A stretch of 64,000 nt of DNA, taken from the NCBI GenBank assembly GCA_025766275.1, contig JAFKAC010000020.1, positions 806,001 through 870,000 on the forward strand, given 5' to 3'. Source of the stretch: Lactarius indigo. Its lineage: Eukaryota; Basidiomycota; Agaricomycetes; Russulales; Russulaceae. The notes beneath the pieces are model-generated. The model saw only the letters and a list, made by a program, of their open reading frames with translations. It did not search any database and was not told the origin of the DNA. The translations under genes and the position numbers were made by a program. This document shows, in pieces, positions 1 to 12,253 of the stretch (its first letter is position 1; every line of letters starts with the position of its first letter).

Positions 1-1372
1 TGGGTGCGTTGCTACCCACCTCCGGAAAGCACTGTCTCGGGGCGGTGGGAGGTAAAATTCCTACCCTGTCCAGGGGAGCGGTCCCTGACGGGGGGTCCGG
101 GTGCGAATATTGCTGAAGTTGTGCAGGGGAAGGGAGGTCAGTCTAGTGTCCAGTCTAGTGACCAGCCTGGGCTTGTTGCTGATTCCGAGTAGCGTTGGTT
201 GCAGTGCACTGTTGGCCTGCCTGACTGACGAGGAGCAGCTGCGCTCACCTGAAGACGAAGTCGCTTTGTCGGCGGATTCGGGCAAGGTGCACCGCACCGC
301 ACCGCACTGCGCGTCATTTACCGCCGCTTCGAAGAAGAAGACTTATGCGTCCCGTACCTCGTGCCCGCCAAGCACCATTGCTAGACCCAAAGCCCCCGGC
401 GGAGATGTGCCCCCGCTACGCGGGCCTCTTGTTCAGCTGGGGAAGGCCCCGTGAAGCCTGTAGCTGGGTTAGAACGCATTGGTCCCTCGACTGCCCGCAA
501 GGGCAACCCTCATGTGGCCTCCGTCGTTTGCCTAGTGCCGGCGGGAGACCCGAATCCTCCTGCAGCCGGTGGAGCGGTCCATACAAGCAGGCAGGTAAGG
601 GGAGTGCCGACAGGGTGTCGAGTAGGGGCAGCGGGCCTACGGTCCCGCTTAAGCTCTCTGATTCAGGTGACGGTTTCTTGACTGTCGGGACGAAGGCACG
701 TTCGAGGGGACGGCTGACTTTTGGCAGCGTCGCCTCGAATGTCATGGCAAACTCGCAAGCATGCTTCCGCGTTGAGGAATTCCGACCCAAGGGGGAGGGA
801 TAATTGACATCTGTCAGGCTTACCTTCTCTCTTGTTGGAATGTCCCACACTGTGCGATGCGTAATTCCGACTTGGTCGCTGGTCTCGTGAAACCGGCTTG
901 GAGCAGGGTGATTTTTACGCCGGTCGTGTCCCTGCTTGGTGTTGCACTCGCTCCTGTCGGTGCGGACATGGGTTCAACTTCGGGGCATTTTTCACGAGCG
1001 ACCTTGACGCATCGTCTGGTTGATGCTCTGATTTTCTGCCCGCTTTAGAGGTTCCGCGGCGGCGAGCCGTGTTGGGGAGCCCTTGGCACAGGTGAGTGTG
1101 TTGGTTGGTCGATGTCATCACGGCCAGTTCTACTGCCTTTGGTAGGTAACCGTGAACACTCGCCTTCTCTGACTGGGGTCAATCTCGGGTTTGTCACTAC
1201 TGTGAGGTGTCAGGAAGACCGGGCAAGAGGAAAACGCGGCAGGGCAGGGCAGGGGTTGTAAGCCATCACTCATCTCGGGTCTACTACTGTGAGTGAGCAG
1301 TTCACGAATGTGTTGAATATTTTTCTCTAACATTCCTATTTCTAATGAGGGCATCACCAGGAACCGAAGTCA
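1..1372 (+). repeat. Composite dispersed repeat R1, copy 1 (cut by window start)
   Basis: This stretch recurs at 8.04-9.09 kb and 16.28-17.69 kb. Bases 361-665 match the other two copies almost exactly; the few differences I find are C/T or G/A changes at CpG sites. The flanks drift much more. The 3' limit is placed where all three copies share a motif ending in TCACCAG. Short frames across the core overlap on both strands and none shows a recognisable domain, so I do not call a protein. Perfect short stems occur at 412-424, 492-505 (GCAA loop) and 630-649. It could be a non-autonomous element, a subtelomere-type repeat, or a repeat carrying a structured RNA; the sequence does not decide. Confidence 0.85.
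361..665. ncRNA. Candidate structured-RNA core of R1 (copy 1)
   Basis: This is the near-invariant block of the repeat, also at about 8471-8775 and 16751-17055. It contains CCCGC/GCGGG (loop TAC), TGCCC/GGGCA closed by a GCAA tetraloop, and AGCGGG/CCCGCT (loop of 8). GNRA loops are typical of stable RNA hairpins. The strand is unproven and no known RNA family was recognised. Recent gene conversion between the copies would also explain the conservation. Confidence 0.25.
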
Positions 1373-2941
1373 CATAAACGAGTGAATCTGTGACATGCAT
1401 GGCTTGACGAGGCTCTCGCTACCTACTTGCGCCTTTGGATTATTTTCAACAGTACGTCTTCTGTATGAGCAGGGCTTCTCGTCAGCTTTCGAGTGACGAA
1501 GGATTTGCCTCCGATAGCGCTTTTGTTTCGCACTGTTTATGGTTTATATGATCTCCTATGTGCTGTCCACGCGTGTACCCCGAATGAGTGCGCCTAGTGA
1601 TAATGCACGCTGACGGTCCGTCGTACACCTTTCTATCACATTAAGCTCACACAGTTTTCCGGCTTGATGATGCTGTTATTTAAGTTTACAGTCGATGATC
1701 TTCTGTACATATTTTATGAACTCATGTCAATGTCGGAATGTCCGGCCGACCGTTCCTTCGACCGTGCCGTTGCTGTTAAAATACTGCCCCACGCCCACGG
1801 TTCTGCAACTTAAGGTCCGGGTCCGCTGAAAGGTATCGACGCACTTGTCGGTAGTGATACGCCCTGAGAAGCTAGATTGCGCAGTAAGTCCGCTTCTTAT
1901 CCCTCGTTGAAATTATACCACCGTCGACTTTGACGCATACACCGACCCTAACAGGGAGCTCAGTCAGGACTATAGTGGGGCTACCTCCACAACTTATCCC
2001 TACCGCTCAGGGCGAGATACCCTGTCTGCCTACACTCACCATGCCGCCATCGTGCAATGATTAACCTATGCTTCATGCCCCACTTCCGAACAACTCTGGA
2101 CAGCTGACCCGTGGTTTCGCGTTCATATGTGTGCTACGGCCGCTTCCTCTCCTCTCATCCGATATTCTGGTGGACCTTTTCATACCATATTGGCGTCCGA
2201 CACCTAACGACGTCTTTCCGTGCATTTGGAAGGTGTCATAGACTTTTCTAGTCCTTTCACCTGTGCGCCTCTCTGCCTTCGTACTCTGATTTATTTAGTT
2301 TTGACCGCTTGTTATGGTCTCTTGATTCTTCAGTTTCCGTGGCATTGGGTTGCCTATTCTTGTCTAGGTGTCCCCCTCTTCACACCCTGTCAAACCCTTA
2401 TGATAGAACACGGTCGTACCCCGACCCCCATTGTACTGGAGTATTCCCCGAACCCTGCGGCGTTCCTGTGGTGGATGATACTGGCCAAGTTCGATGAGAG
2501 TAAAGGGGTCCGGTCCTTGATGTAAGTAAGCGTGATTTGGTGATCATATTTGTGTCACTGACTCCAGACTCGCAGGTTGGTTCCTATCGATTAAAGGGCG
2601 TCGTATGAACCCATACTTACGAGTGTAGCGACTCCAGTGTCAACGATGGCCGATCTAGAACAGTATTTCAACCGTCTCTGGTTTCCATAAGTAGGTAACA
2701 ATGGTGATGCGCTGTCGTGATAGACGCCTTAACGAGTATGACAATGATCGCTGACCTCTGACCTTGAACAATGGTTGTCATGTCTGACTCGTGTGAGAAT
2801 TGAGTTAACGAATTCCATAGTTTGGCGGTCGCGATTAAACTCGCGAATGTAAACCTACCCCATAAATTAACCATTGTTCTCAGTGTTTCGAATTTGCTTC
2901 ATGCACTCCAAACTTTCCCCTAACTTCTATGGCCCAAGTCT
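1373..2941. other. Spacer between R1 copy 1 and the CACTA transposase
   Basis: About 1.6 kb with only short unconvincing frames, the longest about 100 codons at 2220-2525. It may hold the 5' end of the CACTA element, but I could not find a CACTA terminal inverted repeat or a zinc-finger N-terminal exon. Nothing else is recognised. Confidence 0.5.
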
Positions 2942-5900
2942 ATGTCTGATCCAATCTCTATGGATAATTTCTTGGCTATAGATTCAGAGCTTTCTGCTCG
3001 TTCTACGTGGATTCCCAATATCAACTCTTTGGACTTTGTCAATGACCCTATCAATAGCGGCCCTTATCACATTCAAGATCCTCAGCAAATCAGGCGACCC
3101 AATACTGGCCTGTATGTGCTGACGTCAGCACCCATGAATCAAGTCTATTTGGAACACGAACATCGACTTTGCGACATTCTGGATATGCTCGAGTCAATGG
3201 AAGCCACCGATGCGAAGGAGAATACCGAGGACCGTGTCCTGCAAGAGTTGATCAGGATAAATCGTTTAAAGGAGATTGAATGGTCTGGTCAACGAAGCAA
3301 GCGGGGTGTTAAGGGCGCTATAGTAAATACAGGTATCCTTCAGTCCTTACTCGGTACTGCCGTGTCTGACAATGCAACAGAAAACTTTTTCGTGGCGAGA
3401 CACCCCAAGAATCCAACTCTTCTTGCGATCTATGTCACAACTTTGGTCATGTATATTCTATATCGGCTTCCCCGTCGCGGCGCAGCCATCCTACTCGCTG
3501 GCATGAGGTGTATATTGAACAGCGAAGCATCACTTCGTTCCTTGGCGAGCGAAGTGCCGATGGACCCGAGAAAGCTTCTGGTACAGTATGACCTCGATCC
3601 AGTCACCCGCAGCTACATTTGCTGCCCTTCTTGCTACTTCCTCTACGATTATTCCCTCTCCAAAACCAAAAAAAGGAAAGCGCCTGTTTCTTTCGACGAC
3701 CATCCCCACTTCATAGAGGAGGCCAAAAGCGAGATGTCAGAAGATTCGCAGCTTGCTGTCTCCACTCCGTCTCACTGTACACACCGTCGCGTTCGCACCG
3801 CACCTCCCTGTGGTGTGCCCTTATTCGAGACTATTATTGTCAACGCCAAGGCATATACCGTTCCTCTATGCAAGTACGAGGCTCAAGATTTGAAGCAGTG
3901 GGTTGGGCGACTGCTTTCCAGGCCTGCCATTGAAGAACTCGTTTTTAAAGCCTTTCGGAGACCTCGCAAAGAATACATGGAGGACATGTGGGATGGAGCA
4001 CACTTGTGCAAGATTCTCCTGAAGAAAGGCGAACGGTTTCTCCCAGGGCCAGCAAATGAAATGCGCCTAGCGTTTTCATTCTCAATGGATAGCTTTAATC
4101 CGTACCATATGAAAGAGGCTAAGCAAACTGTCTCATCAACTGCTATTTGGTTGGTCTTGCTCAATCTTCCCCCTCATCTGCGACACCGTCCCGAAAACAT
4201 GTTCCTCGCTGGTATAATTCCCGGACCGAGGAAACCCTCGCTTTCTGACGTCAACCATAGTCTTAAACTTCTTATCGACGTCTTACTGGAGTTCTTTGAC
4301 CCTGGCATCCTATATTCTCGAACGGCAAGACATAAACAAGGTTCCCGAGTTCGGGCAATACTTGTTCCCGTTGTCTCGGATATGCTGGCTGCGCGACAGG
4401 CTGGTGGTTTTGCAAGCCCGACGGCAACTTACTTCTGCACTGCGCTGCAACTTAAAGGTGCAAGATATTGAAAATCTGGACAGAGACAGTTGGCCACAAC
4501 GAGACGTTGTCGAACATGTCAAGGTAGCGAAGCAATGGCGCGACGCGGAAAATCTCGACGAACAAGGAGCGATTTTCCAAAATTACGGTATCAGGTGGTC
4601 CCCACTCCTTTTGTTGCCCTATTGGAACCCCATTCTATTCACTTCCATTGAACCTATGCATGTTTTTGATGCTGGGCTATTCCAGACTCATTGTCGGCAG
4701 GTTTGGGGTATTGATACATCCAATCCGAGTGGTGATGGGACAATGGCATTGACCGCTAAAGCAATTCTGAGACCTCCAGACTCCGAATTAGAGAAGTGGT
4801 ACGAACTCATACGTGCGACTCAAGATTCAGAGCGTCTTCGGGACAAACTTAGTGGAAGGGACTGCACCCGTGATATCCTCTGGCATATTTGCAATGACCA
4901 CAACTTGCGTCGTGCAGGTAACAAGTCGCAATTAGCTGCAACTATCGTCGAATGGGTGAGTGTCTTTGCGCTGTTGGACGAACCAAATTGGTTACTGTTG
5001 TTGGACAAAGTGTAAGGATACACCTGGCGAGACAATCAAACCACCTACTATTCGTCCCACGGGCAAAAGACGTCATGATGTTTCTACGCCTTTTTCGGGC
5101 CACGAAACTGATGTCGACTCTCAATGTAGTCGTGAGAGGAGTGTCACTACAGATGACTCGGTATGTCGCCCGTATGACAGAATCATATACCCAACCTGGT
5201 CTCTTCTAGGTCGCGTCAAGTCACTTTCTGGGAGACGACAGAGTTCCCTCAAAGGACGAGCAGACGGCTATAGACAAGTGCGTCCAACAACTAGTCGATC
5301 GTGCCGCCCGGAATACTGTGTTGCGGGCCAAAAAAATAGTGCTTCAATTTGTCTGTCGGGACCACTGCCAAATGTCTCGCGAGAAGCTGAATAACCTTCG
5401 CAACAAAGAAGAACTGTACGCCGCAGCCACCGCTTGGGTGCGTGTGCAATGCGTTGCATCGAATTGTTTGGTCTCATTTCCATTTAGGTAGAAGCTAATG
5501 TCCTTCCTCAAGAACATTCTCAAGTGAATCCCAACCAGAAGCCGAAAATTCCCTCTGGTAATGGTGCTGTACTTGGCAAGGACGTTATGGAGGCCGTTTG
5601 GGCAGACATGGTCCTCACCGAACTTCCGTCTTGGGTTACGAAGGCCCCTCCGAATTGGGGTACGACGGCACGGGGCAAACTCAGCGCAAACAACTGGAGA
5701 GTCATCTGTACTATCCACCTCCCTATCACTTTAATCAGACTTTGGGGAGGAGATGACCTACCCGATGACTGGAAAGCCAAGTTAGAGAACTTCATGGATT
5801 TAGTACGTGCGGTTCAGATTGCGAATTTGCGCTCCGTCTCCCGAAAAGAGGTTGAGCTATATGAACACTACATCTTCCGTTACATGACATCGTTCAAGTC

Positions 5901-7001
5901 GTTGTACAAGCTCGCGAAGGTGAAACCCATCCACCACGCTGCCTTGCACTATGGCGATGTCCTCCGGGGGTTTGGGCCTGCACACACACATAGCGCCGCG
6001 TTCTACGAGCGGCACATCCACTCTATGCAGAGCGTGAACCACAACATGAAGCTAGGTTTGTCGTTTGATTACAGATCGAATCTTATCTCAGCACTACTGC
6101 CATTTCAACCAGGTGATCTCGAATCAACGTTCATGCGTAGTTCCATGAGGGAGGCAAATTTACAAGCACTACTCTCGGACGACGATCAAGTACGCTCACG
6201 TGTTGGTGACCTTGTGGAAGTATACAACAATATTCTTGCAGAGGATATTCGCGGGACGCGCTTGGCCCATATGATTGACGCGGTGCATCTCACACAGCAA
6301 ACGCCAGACTTTGCATACGATAGAGATTCTGTGCACGAATCAAGCCTTCCCGATTCCATACTAGCTGGGTTTATACAATTCCTAAAGTTCAAGCACCCAG
6401 GACCCAGGATTGTGGACGCCACTGAAGGTTCTTCCAGTGAATTTGCACCCCCCAAGACCAAGTTCCTAACCCTGAACAAGTTCTCCCTCTGAGGTGTCCA
6501 ATATTCGACAACGACAAGTCGAGCGCGTGATAGCCATGTCTTTTTCCGGCCTCCCCAGTTGGAGATGTCGAAGCCACAGCCCCGTCCAGAGCCTGGCCAG
6601 ATTACACATATCTTCCTTCATTCCCACGTTCCTAGTCAATCCCACCACTTATCTGTCTACCTTTGTGTGCGACCCTATGCCCCTCTTCAACCCAGCCCAG
6701 AGCTCAACAAGGTCGACCAAATGTATAGACGGTTTGGCTTCGCTGGTGGTTTTTTGCGCCAGAAGGAATTTGCGCCATCTGTCATCATTGAACCCTCAAA
6801 CGTCATCTCTCATGTTGCAGTAACACCTCTCCGTATCAGTGGTCATGAGGTGGCGCACATTCTTCCCATGGACAGGGTATGTGTCTCTCGCTATTTCTAG
6901 AACAAAAGAACCTAAGGCGAGACACTTTCAACTACCAGCTCATGCAGATGTCGTTCATGCACACAGAAGACATCGACGTGGATGACCCAGTAGGCGAGTG
7001 A
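2942..7001 (+). pseudogene. CACTA/EnSpm-type transposase (Tnp2 family), nearly complete but disrupted
   Basis: DNA-transposon transposase gene. Proposed exons are 2942-4955, 5011-5160, 5210-5437, 5488-6876 and 6939-7001, with GT-AG introns of 49-62 bp that keep phase. The protein resembles fungal Tnp2-type transposases: a CCPSC cysteine cluster near residue 222, a Cys-Thr-His plus PCG segment near 280, the stretch SFNPYHMKEAKQTVSST, and downstream blocks reading NLDRDSW, YWNPI and MHVFDAGL. Two lesions break it. There is a +1 shift near 4441-4448, between the YFCT and CNLKVQD blocks. There is also an opal codon at 6490-6492, with clear homology continuing in the same frame on both sides; CGA to TGA is the simplest explanation. 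The last exon gives a short acidic tail ending at TGA 6999-7001. The start is the first ATG of the long frame; an upstream exon is possible. Terminal repeats were not found. Confidence 0.8.
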
Positions 7002-7463
7002 AGCCGTTGTAAGTGAGCATGAAGGGCGGAGCAAACAACGCCCATCATAGTACCCACAGATTGTGCCTAGTATCAACGTAGGGCTCACCCTTTCGATACC
7101 ACATTGCTACCTGTAACAATACAATCGACCCTACCTTATTGTTTCTTAGCTTTTGAAAATTTGTTATTATAGTTGTCTATAGGATATAGCACTCAATCGT
7201 GCGGCCCAAAATCTGTTAATTTCTAACTTTGGCCTGAGCCTGAGCACCCCGAATCTCGGTGGTTGCAGCCGGACCCTGTGCGGCCTTGCACGGCCCGGAG
7301 GACCGTTGCCACTGCAACGTCCACATCACCACTATTCTAGGTCATCAAAAAAAAAAACACTATTTTAGGTTACCTCTCAACGCTTCTTCACTACTCTCAT
7401 TCTGGCACTATTCCTCCTCTTCTCCTGGGCTATTCATTTTTTTTTTCTCATCCTTCCTGCATG
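7002..7463. other. Spacer, likely 3' side of the CACTA element
   Basis: AT-rich up to about 7215, then a poly(A) run near 7346 and a poly(T) run near 7437. No gene seen. Two similar short motifs reading CACTATT followed by TAGGT occur near 7330 and 7358, but they do not form a convincing CACTA terminus. Confidence 0.4.
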
Positions 7464-7930
7464 CCACCCTTCACGAGCAACCTCAACGTGCCGTCTGGTT
7501 GCCTCGGTGGGAGTGTTCGTTGCTCCGTCCCTCCCATCTCGTGTCGGCGTTCTTCAAGCCGTTCAAGGCGTGGTCGCTCGGTTCTCTGTCCTCTGTCGTC
7601 CCTTCTATCCACACGCTACCCTTCACGAGCAACCTCGACGTGCCGTCTGGTTGCCTCGGTGGGAGTGTTCGTTGTTCCCTCCCTCCCATCTCGTGTCGGC
7701 GTTCTTCAAGCCGTTCAAGGCATGGTCGCTCGGTTCTCTGTCCTCTGTCGTCCCCTCTATCCACACGCCACCCTTCGCGAGCAGCCTTGACGCGCCGTCT
7801 GGTTGTTCACGGTGGAGATGTTCGTTGCCCCCCTTTCCGTTCCCCCCGTTCCCACCCGGCGTCCGCAACGTCTTTTCTCGTCCTTTCTCCACAGCACACT
7901 CAACCTTGATGTGCCATCTGATTGACGTGG
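7464..7930. repeat. Minisatellite, about 152-bp unit
   Basis: Units begin at 7464, 7616 and 7768 with CCACCCTTC-like starts, a spacing of exactly 152 bp. A degenerate fourth start lies near 7890. Each unit repeats motifs such as GTGCCGTCTGGTTGCC and CGGTTCTCTGTCC. The open frames across it are artefacts of the repeat. A related array lies at 15.89-16.27 kb, in the same position relative to R1. Confidence 0.9.
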
Positions 7931-8039
7931 TGAGAGTTTCTTCCTACCTAGGTGACGCTCATTGTTCGTCTGACCTCTGTCGGAGCCCTAGAAACTCGAT
8001 TGTACCTCCTGCATTGAAATACGACCTTCTCAGTATTCT

Positions 8040-9090
8040 CTGAACACCCCGGCGATGCACAAGTCCTGAGTGCGTTGTGATCTACCTTCGGAGAGCATCG
8101 TCACTGACCAAGAGTCCCCCAAGAACAGTGCGCCCCTGATATGCGGGCCCTTTGTCCTGGGGAAGTCCTTAAATGGAGGCCGACCGTGGCAACCCCCCTG
8201 TGGCCCGCAAGGGCATCAGGGAAGTAGCCTCCGTCGCCCTCGGGGTGGTGGGAGGTAAATTCCCCAGTGACCAGCCTGGGCTTGTTGCTGATTCCGAGTA
8301 GCGTTGGTTGCAGTGCACTGTTGGCCTGCCTGACTGACGAGGAGCAGCTGCGCTCACCCGAAGACGAAGTCGCTTTGTCAGCGGATTCGGGCAAGGTGCA
8401 CCGCACCGCACCGCACTGCGCGTCATTTACCGCCGCTTCGAAGAAGAAGACTTATGCGTCCCGTACCTCGTGCCCGCCAAGCACCATTGCTAGACCCAAA
8501 GCCCCCGGCGGAGATGTGCCCCCGCTACGCGGGCCTCTTGTTCAGCCGGGGAAGGCCCCGTGAAGCCTGTAGCTGGGTTAGAACGCATTGGTCCCTCGAC
8601 TGCCCGCAAGGGCAACCCTCATGTGGCCTCCGTCGTTTGCCTAGTGCCGGCGGGAGACCCGAATCCTCCTGCAGCCGGTGGAGCGGTCCATACGAGCAGG
8701 CAGGTAAGGGGAGTGCCGACAGGGTGTCGAGTAGGGGCAGCGGGCCTACGGTCCCGCTTAAGCTCTCTGATTCAAGTGACGGATACTTCCGCGCTGAGGG
8801 ATTACGACCCAAGGGGGAGGGATGATTGACATATGTCAACCTTACCTCCTCGTTGGGATGTCCCACGCGGTGCTGACGCATAAATCCAACCTGGTCGCTG
8901 GTCTTGTGAAGCCGTCTTGGAGCAGGGTGATTCCGTGTCAGGAACATCGGACAAGAGGAATGCGAGGCAAGGTGGGAGTTGTAAGCTATCATTCATCCCG
9001 GGCCTACTGGTACGTGCTCAGCTATCGGATGTAAGTGCTACACATTTCTCTAATAATTTTAGTTCTCACGAGAGCGTCACCAGAAGCTTT
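8040..9090 (+). repeat. Composite dispersed repeat R1, copy 2
   Basis: Second copy of R1, directly downstream of the 152-bp minisatellite. From about 8270 to 8775 it is nearly identical to copy 1 (about 169-665). Upstream of that it follows copy 3 more closely around the segment near GAGCATCGTCACTG. The 3' part is shorter than in the other copies, and the end is placed at a shared CGTCACCAG motif. No domain is recognised in any frame. Confidence 0.85.
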
Positions 9091-10574
9091 GCAGGCCTCC
9101 TCAGCACCATCTCGAAATCCAGACAGAACAGACGGATGCCGGCGTTTTTCAATAGACGGTCATTCTGTATGTGGGCGATGCCTGATGGCCTGTTTATGGA
9201 GTAACGCAGCTTATGACTTCCCTCACAGAACTCTCATGGCGGCGAGCAAGGAAGCAATGCGAATATCCTCGCCCTCATCGAGCGGATTGCAAAGAACATT
9301 GACCCCACTCACGGGAACGAGTTGCAAGTCCTTGGAAAACAGGATGCGCTTCCGACTTACGACTTCTATACCTTGACCCTCATTCGAACCCCCCTCAGTT
9401 GGACAGCACGCTAAGTCACAGTCCCATTTTTGATTTTGGGACTCCGCTGATGACTTGGTGGGTGTCACGCCCCCTTCCGTTTTTAGAAGGCAGTCAGCCA
9501 CCCAAATCAAGCCCCAACATGGCATGGGTCGGCAAGCGTGACGGATGGCCATTTTTCCAAGCTCGCAACATAACATATTTTAACAGTCAGAGGATGTTAA
9601 GGAGCCATGCAGGACATCATGTATTTAATTTGGTAACGATTCAGCCAGAAATAAGTGAGAAATGAAAAGTGTCCAACTTGGGGGCGGTGAAATAGGGCCA
9701 AGGTATAGTACATCTATCTAGACTCCCGTTGGCAAAATTGTTATTATGTCCTGCACGTGATCCTTTTCCGACGCCCCATACGCCGCAAGCTCCCAAGAGT
9801 TCGGGGCCTATGCCGAGGGTATGGATGATCAGAGAGTTAAATAGAAGTCGAAGGTTGCAACTGAATGACTCACAAAGCGATTATAGGAGAGAAGATTTGT
9901 GAAGAGCGCCATGCATAATCCCGTCACCACATAGGGAAAAACCCCTCACTTGACGCCGTCTCTTGCGGCGTCCTTCTCCTTCCAATTTAATAGAAGCTGA
10001 GAAGCGGTCAGGTCTATTCCTGTCACATCTACCTTCTAGACCTGACTCCGGTTGGCTCCCGCGACAATCCATTCCTTCCTATCGACTCTGTAATGACCGA
10101 CGACTGAATGTCCCATTTTGAACCGCCTGTACCTGTCTCACAAGACTTATGTAGGGTTGACATCAGTCTCTGGCCTCCGACGTGGAAGACGTCGTGGACG
10201 GGAAGGCTGTGATACTTCGTACGTCAAATCTTTCTCTGGATACGCAGGCGCGTCTAAATCGTCCTTTTAAGTGACTCGTATTTGCCCACGTTGCTGAGAA
10301 TACACCACTTCCGGACTGAGCGGTGAAGTCAAACCCGTCCTGCATCGTGGGTGCCATAACCGAGTGAACAACGGAAATGGTGAACGGCGCAGATGATCAT
10401 GATACTGACCATCGATCATAGAACCCTACTAGTACTTTAATTCGGTCCATGTTCAAGTTCAATTCAGTGCCGTATTCGCTTGAGTTGGACCGTAGACCAT
10501 ATAATTAATCCGTCTACTAGTATTGAGCCACAATTCCCCGCTTTCGTTTTGTCTGTCAGCCTAATACTATTACG
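9091..10574. other. Spacer upstream of the Crinkler-like genes
   Basis: About 1.5 kb. A minus-strand frame of 117 codons at 9223-9576 and short plus-strand frames exist, but none matches a family I know. The promoter of the first Crinkler-like gene should lie just upstream of 10575; I see no clear TATA box. Confidence 0.4.
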
Positions 10575-12253
10575 ATGGACGATCTTGTCCGGCTCCTCTG
10601 TATTCTCATTGACGACGATCTCAAGGTCCGCGACTTTCCATTCACCATCAAGGTACCCGTCAGAGAAGAAGTTGGTGGGATCATCCGCTACGTGAAAGAG
10701 GTCACTCCTTCGCTTAGGGACAAAGATCACGGGAAATTCAGGTTCTACAAGCCTCCTTTGAACCACCCTATCCATGTTTCGGATCCACACCCCAGGTTTC
10801 AATTGACTACAGAACACCTCAGGAGTCCCCTGTATGTACCATGCGGCATTAGTGAGGAGTTTTCGGAGAACGGTGACGACCGTCGTTTCGATATTGATGT
10901 CATTGTTCAGATTGATTCCGGGGAACGTGGTAAGTCTTTCTACTTTCTGTGAAAAGATATGTCTGACGCTCTCTCACTGGCACAGGTGGTGTTGTCTTGC
11001 GCACGCGAACTTTACCCGCGGAGTCGAGCACTAGCTTGCTTCGCTATCTTACACTCCATTTGTTGAACCGCGACTGAAATACAACTCCCTCTCGAACCCC
11101 AGCTTCGGAGTAATAATATCAGTGAAACGGAAGACAATTTACTGCCAGGGTTTGTTGCGCAACTCGAGCAAGAGTTGCGTCGCCCGCGTTCTATACAGCC
11201 TGACAACGACGTAAGTCCCGCCGCGTGACTTGATGTGGTCTCACCGAGCACCAGTCAATTTCAGATGACGGTACAGTGTCTGTTAAATACCGTGAAGTCG
11301 GTCCTCAAAGACAGGACCTTTCGCGAATATTTCACTGACTCGGACCCACAAGACGGTTCTGGTTCTGAGACGCGCTGCGTGACAGCTATTGAGGCTCTTC
11401 ATTATGCCGACACCCTCATCGACCACCACCTCTCAGATCAAGAGGCGTACAGAGAGAAAGCGGTGTCACACATATATAGTCTCCTAAGGAGATTCGCTAC
11501 CGATCCCCCCTCTCCACACGGTATAAGGGCGCAGTTGTGAGTTATAATTTTTGATGCAATTTGTAATTCTAATTTGCTCGATAGCGATGTCACATGGTCT
11601 CTTCGCCTGGTCACGGCCAGGGAGACCGATCAAACCCTATGCCAGTATACCCCTCGTAGCGACTTTTTCATGAGTATCGGGGGATTCCCGCATGTATTAC
11701 TAGAGATATGTTCTGACAAGGTCAAGAAAAGGGACCGGCGTCGTATGCTTCTACAGGCCTCTTGCCTTGTTCGCCTGGGCAACAAGCTAATCACAGACAA
11801 GTCCCCCTTTGAATCCTCCACATTCTTCGTCAAAGCAATCTATATCGACCACGACTACAACGCCATTGAATACACGTTATACCAGAAAGGATCGGAACCT
11901 GGCGATGATAAGGCACATTTCCACTTATTATTACATGAAAAGAGGGACTAACATGCGTGTGGTAGGTCGAATATTGTATGACGCGCTACAAGCTTACTAA
12001 CAGACACGACATGTTCACGCTTATCTTCCGAATTTACAACTTACTCCCTTCAATAAGGGCTTTGCACGCAAGGCTCCCTCCACAGTTGAGCGAGATCCTG
12101 TCGTCAACCCTGACTGAGACCAAGGGCTTCCCATATGCAACAGGCCGGGGGAAGTGTAGCGCTGAGGACAGTCTTGGTGGGCATTCCAAACGGAGGAATC
12201 AACAGAGTAGTCCCTCATCTGCGACAGGAACAACAAAGGGAACAACTTTGTAG
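10575..12253 (+). pseudogene. Crinkler-like gene, copy 1: N-terminal ubiquitin-like and REase-like domains, kinase missing
   Basis: First of two tandem paralogues. Exon 1 (10575-10929) encodes a domain resembling the Crinkler (CRN) N-terminus: LLCILIDDDL, then VKEVTPSLRDKD and FDIDVIVQID. Exons at about 11032-11210, 11265-11536 and 11585-11951 follow. They encode a helical linker and a segment (YTPRSDFFMSI, HVLLEI, MLLQASCLVRLGN, EYTLYQ) like the restriction-endonuclease-fold domain of basidiomycete CRN-kinase proteins. A last exon near 12008-12253 encodes RHDMFTLIFRIYNLL, then diverges and stops where copy 2 enters its kinase domain. Damage seen against copy 2: an extra C at about 11074 shifts exon 2, and the AG acceptor before exon 2 is replaced by CGCGG. 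Family roles (secreted or intracellular effectors in conflict systems) are known for CRNs; the role here is inferred. Confidence 0.6.

Noticed and set aside
361..665. R1 core as a piece of ribosomal DNA or a group I intron
   Set aside because: It contains no rRNA signature that I recognise and no group I core elements; kept only as a candidate structured RNA.
7325..7375. CACTA terminal inverted repeat of the transposon
   Set aside because: Two CACTATT motifs lie close together in direct orientation and no inverted partner was found left of 2942.
7259..8043. Ser/Arg/Pro-rich proteins of 178-216 codons
   Set aside because: They lie across a 152-bp minisatellite; overlapping frames on both strands are equally open, a product of the repeat.
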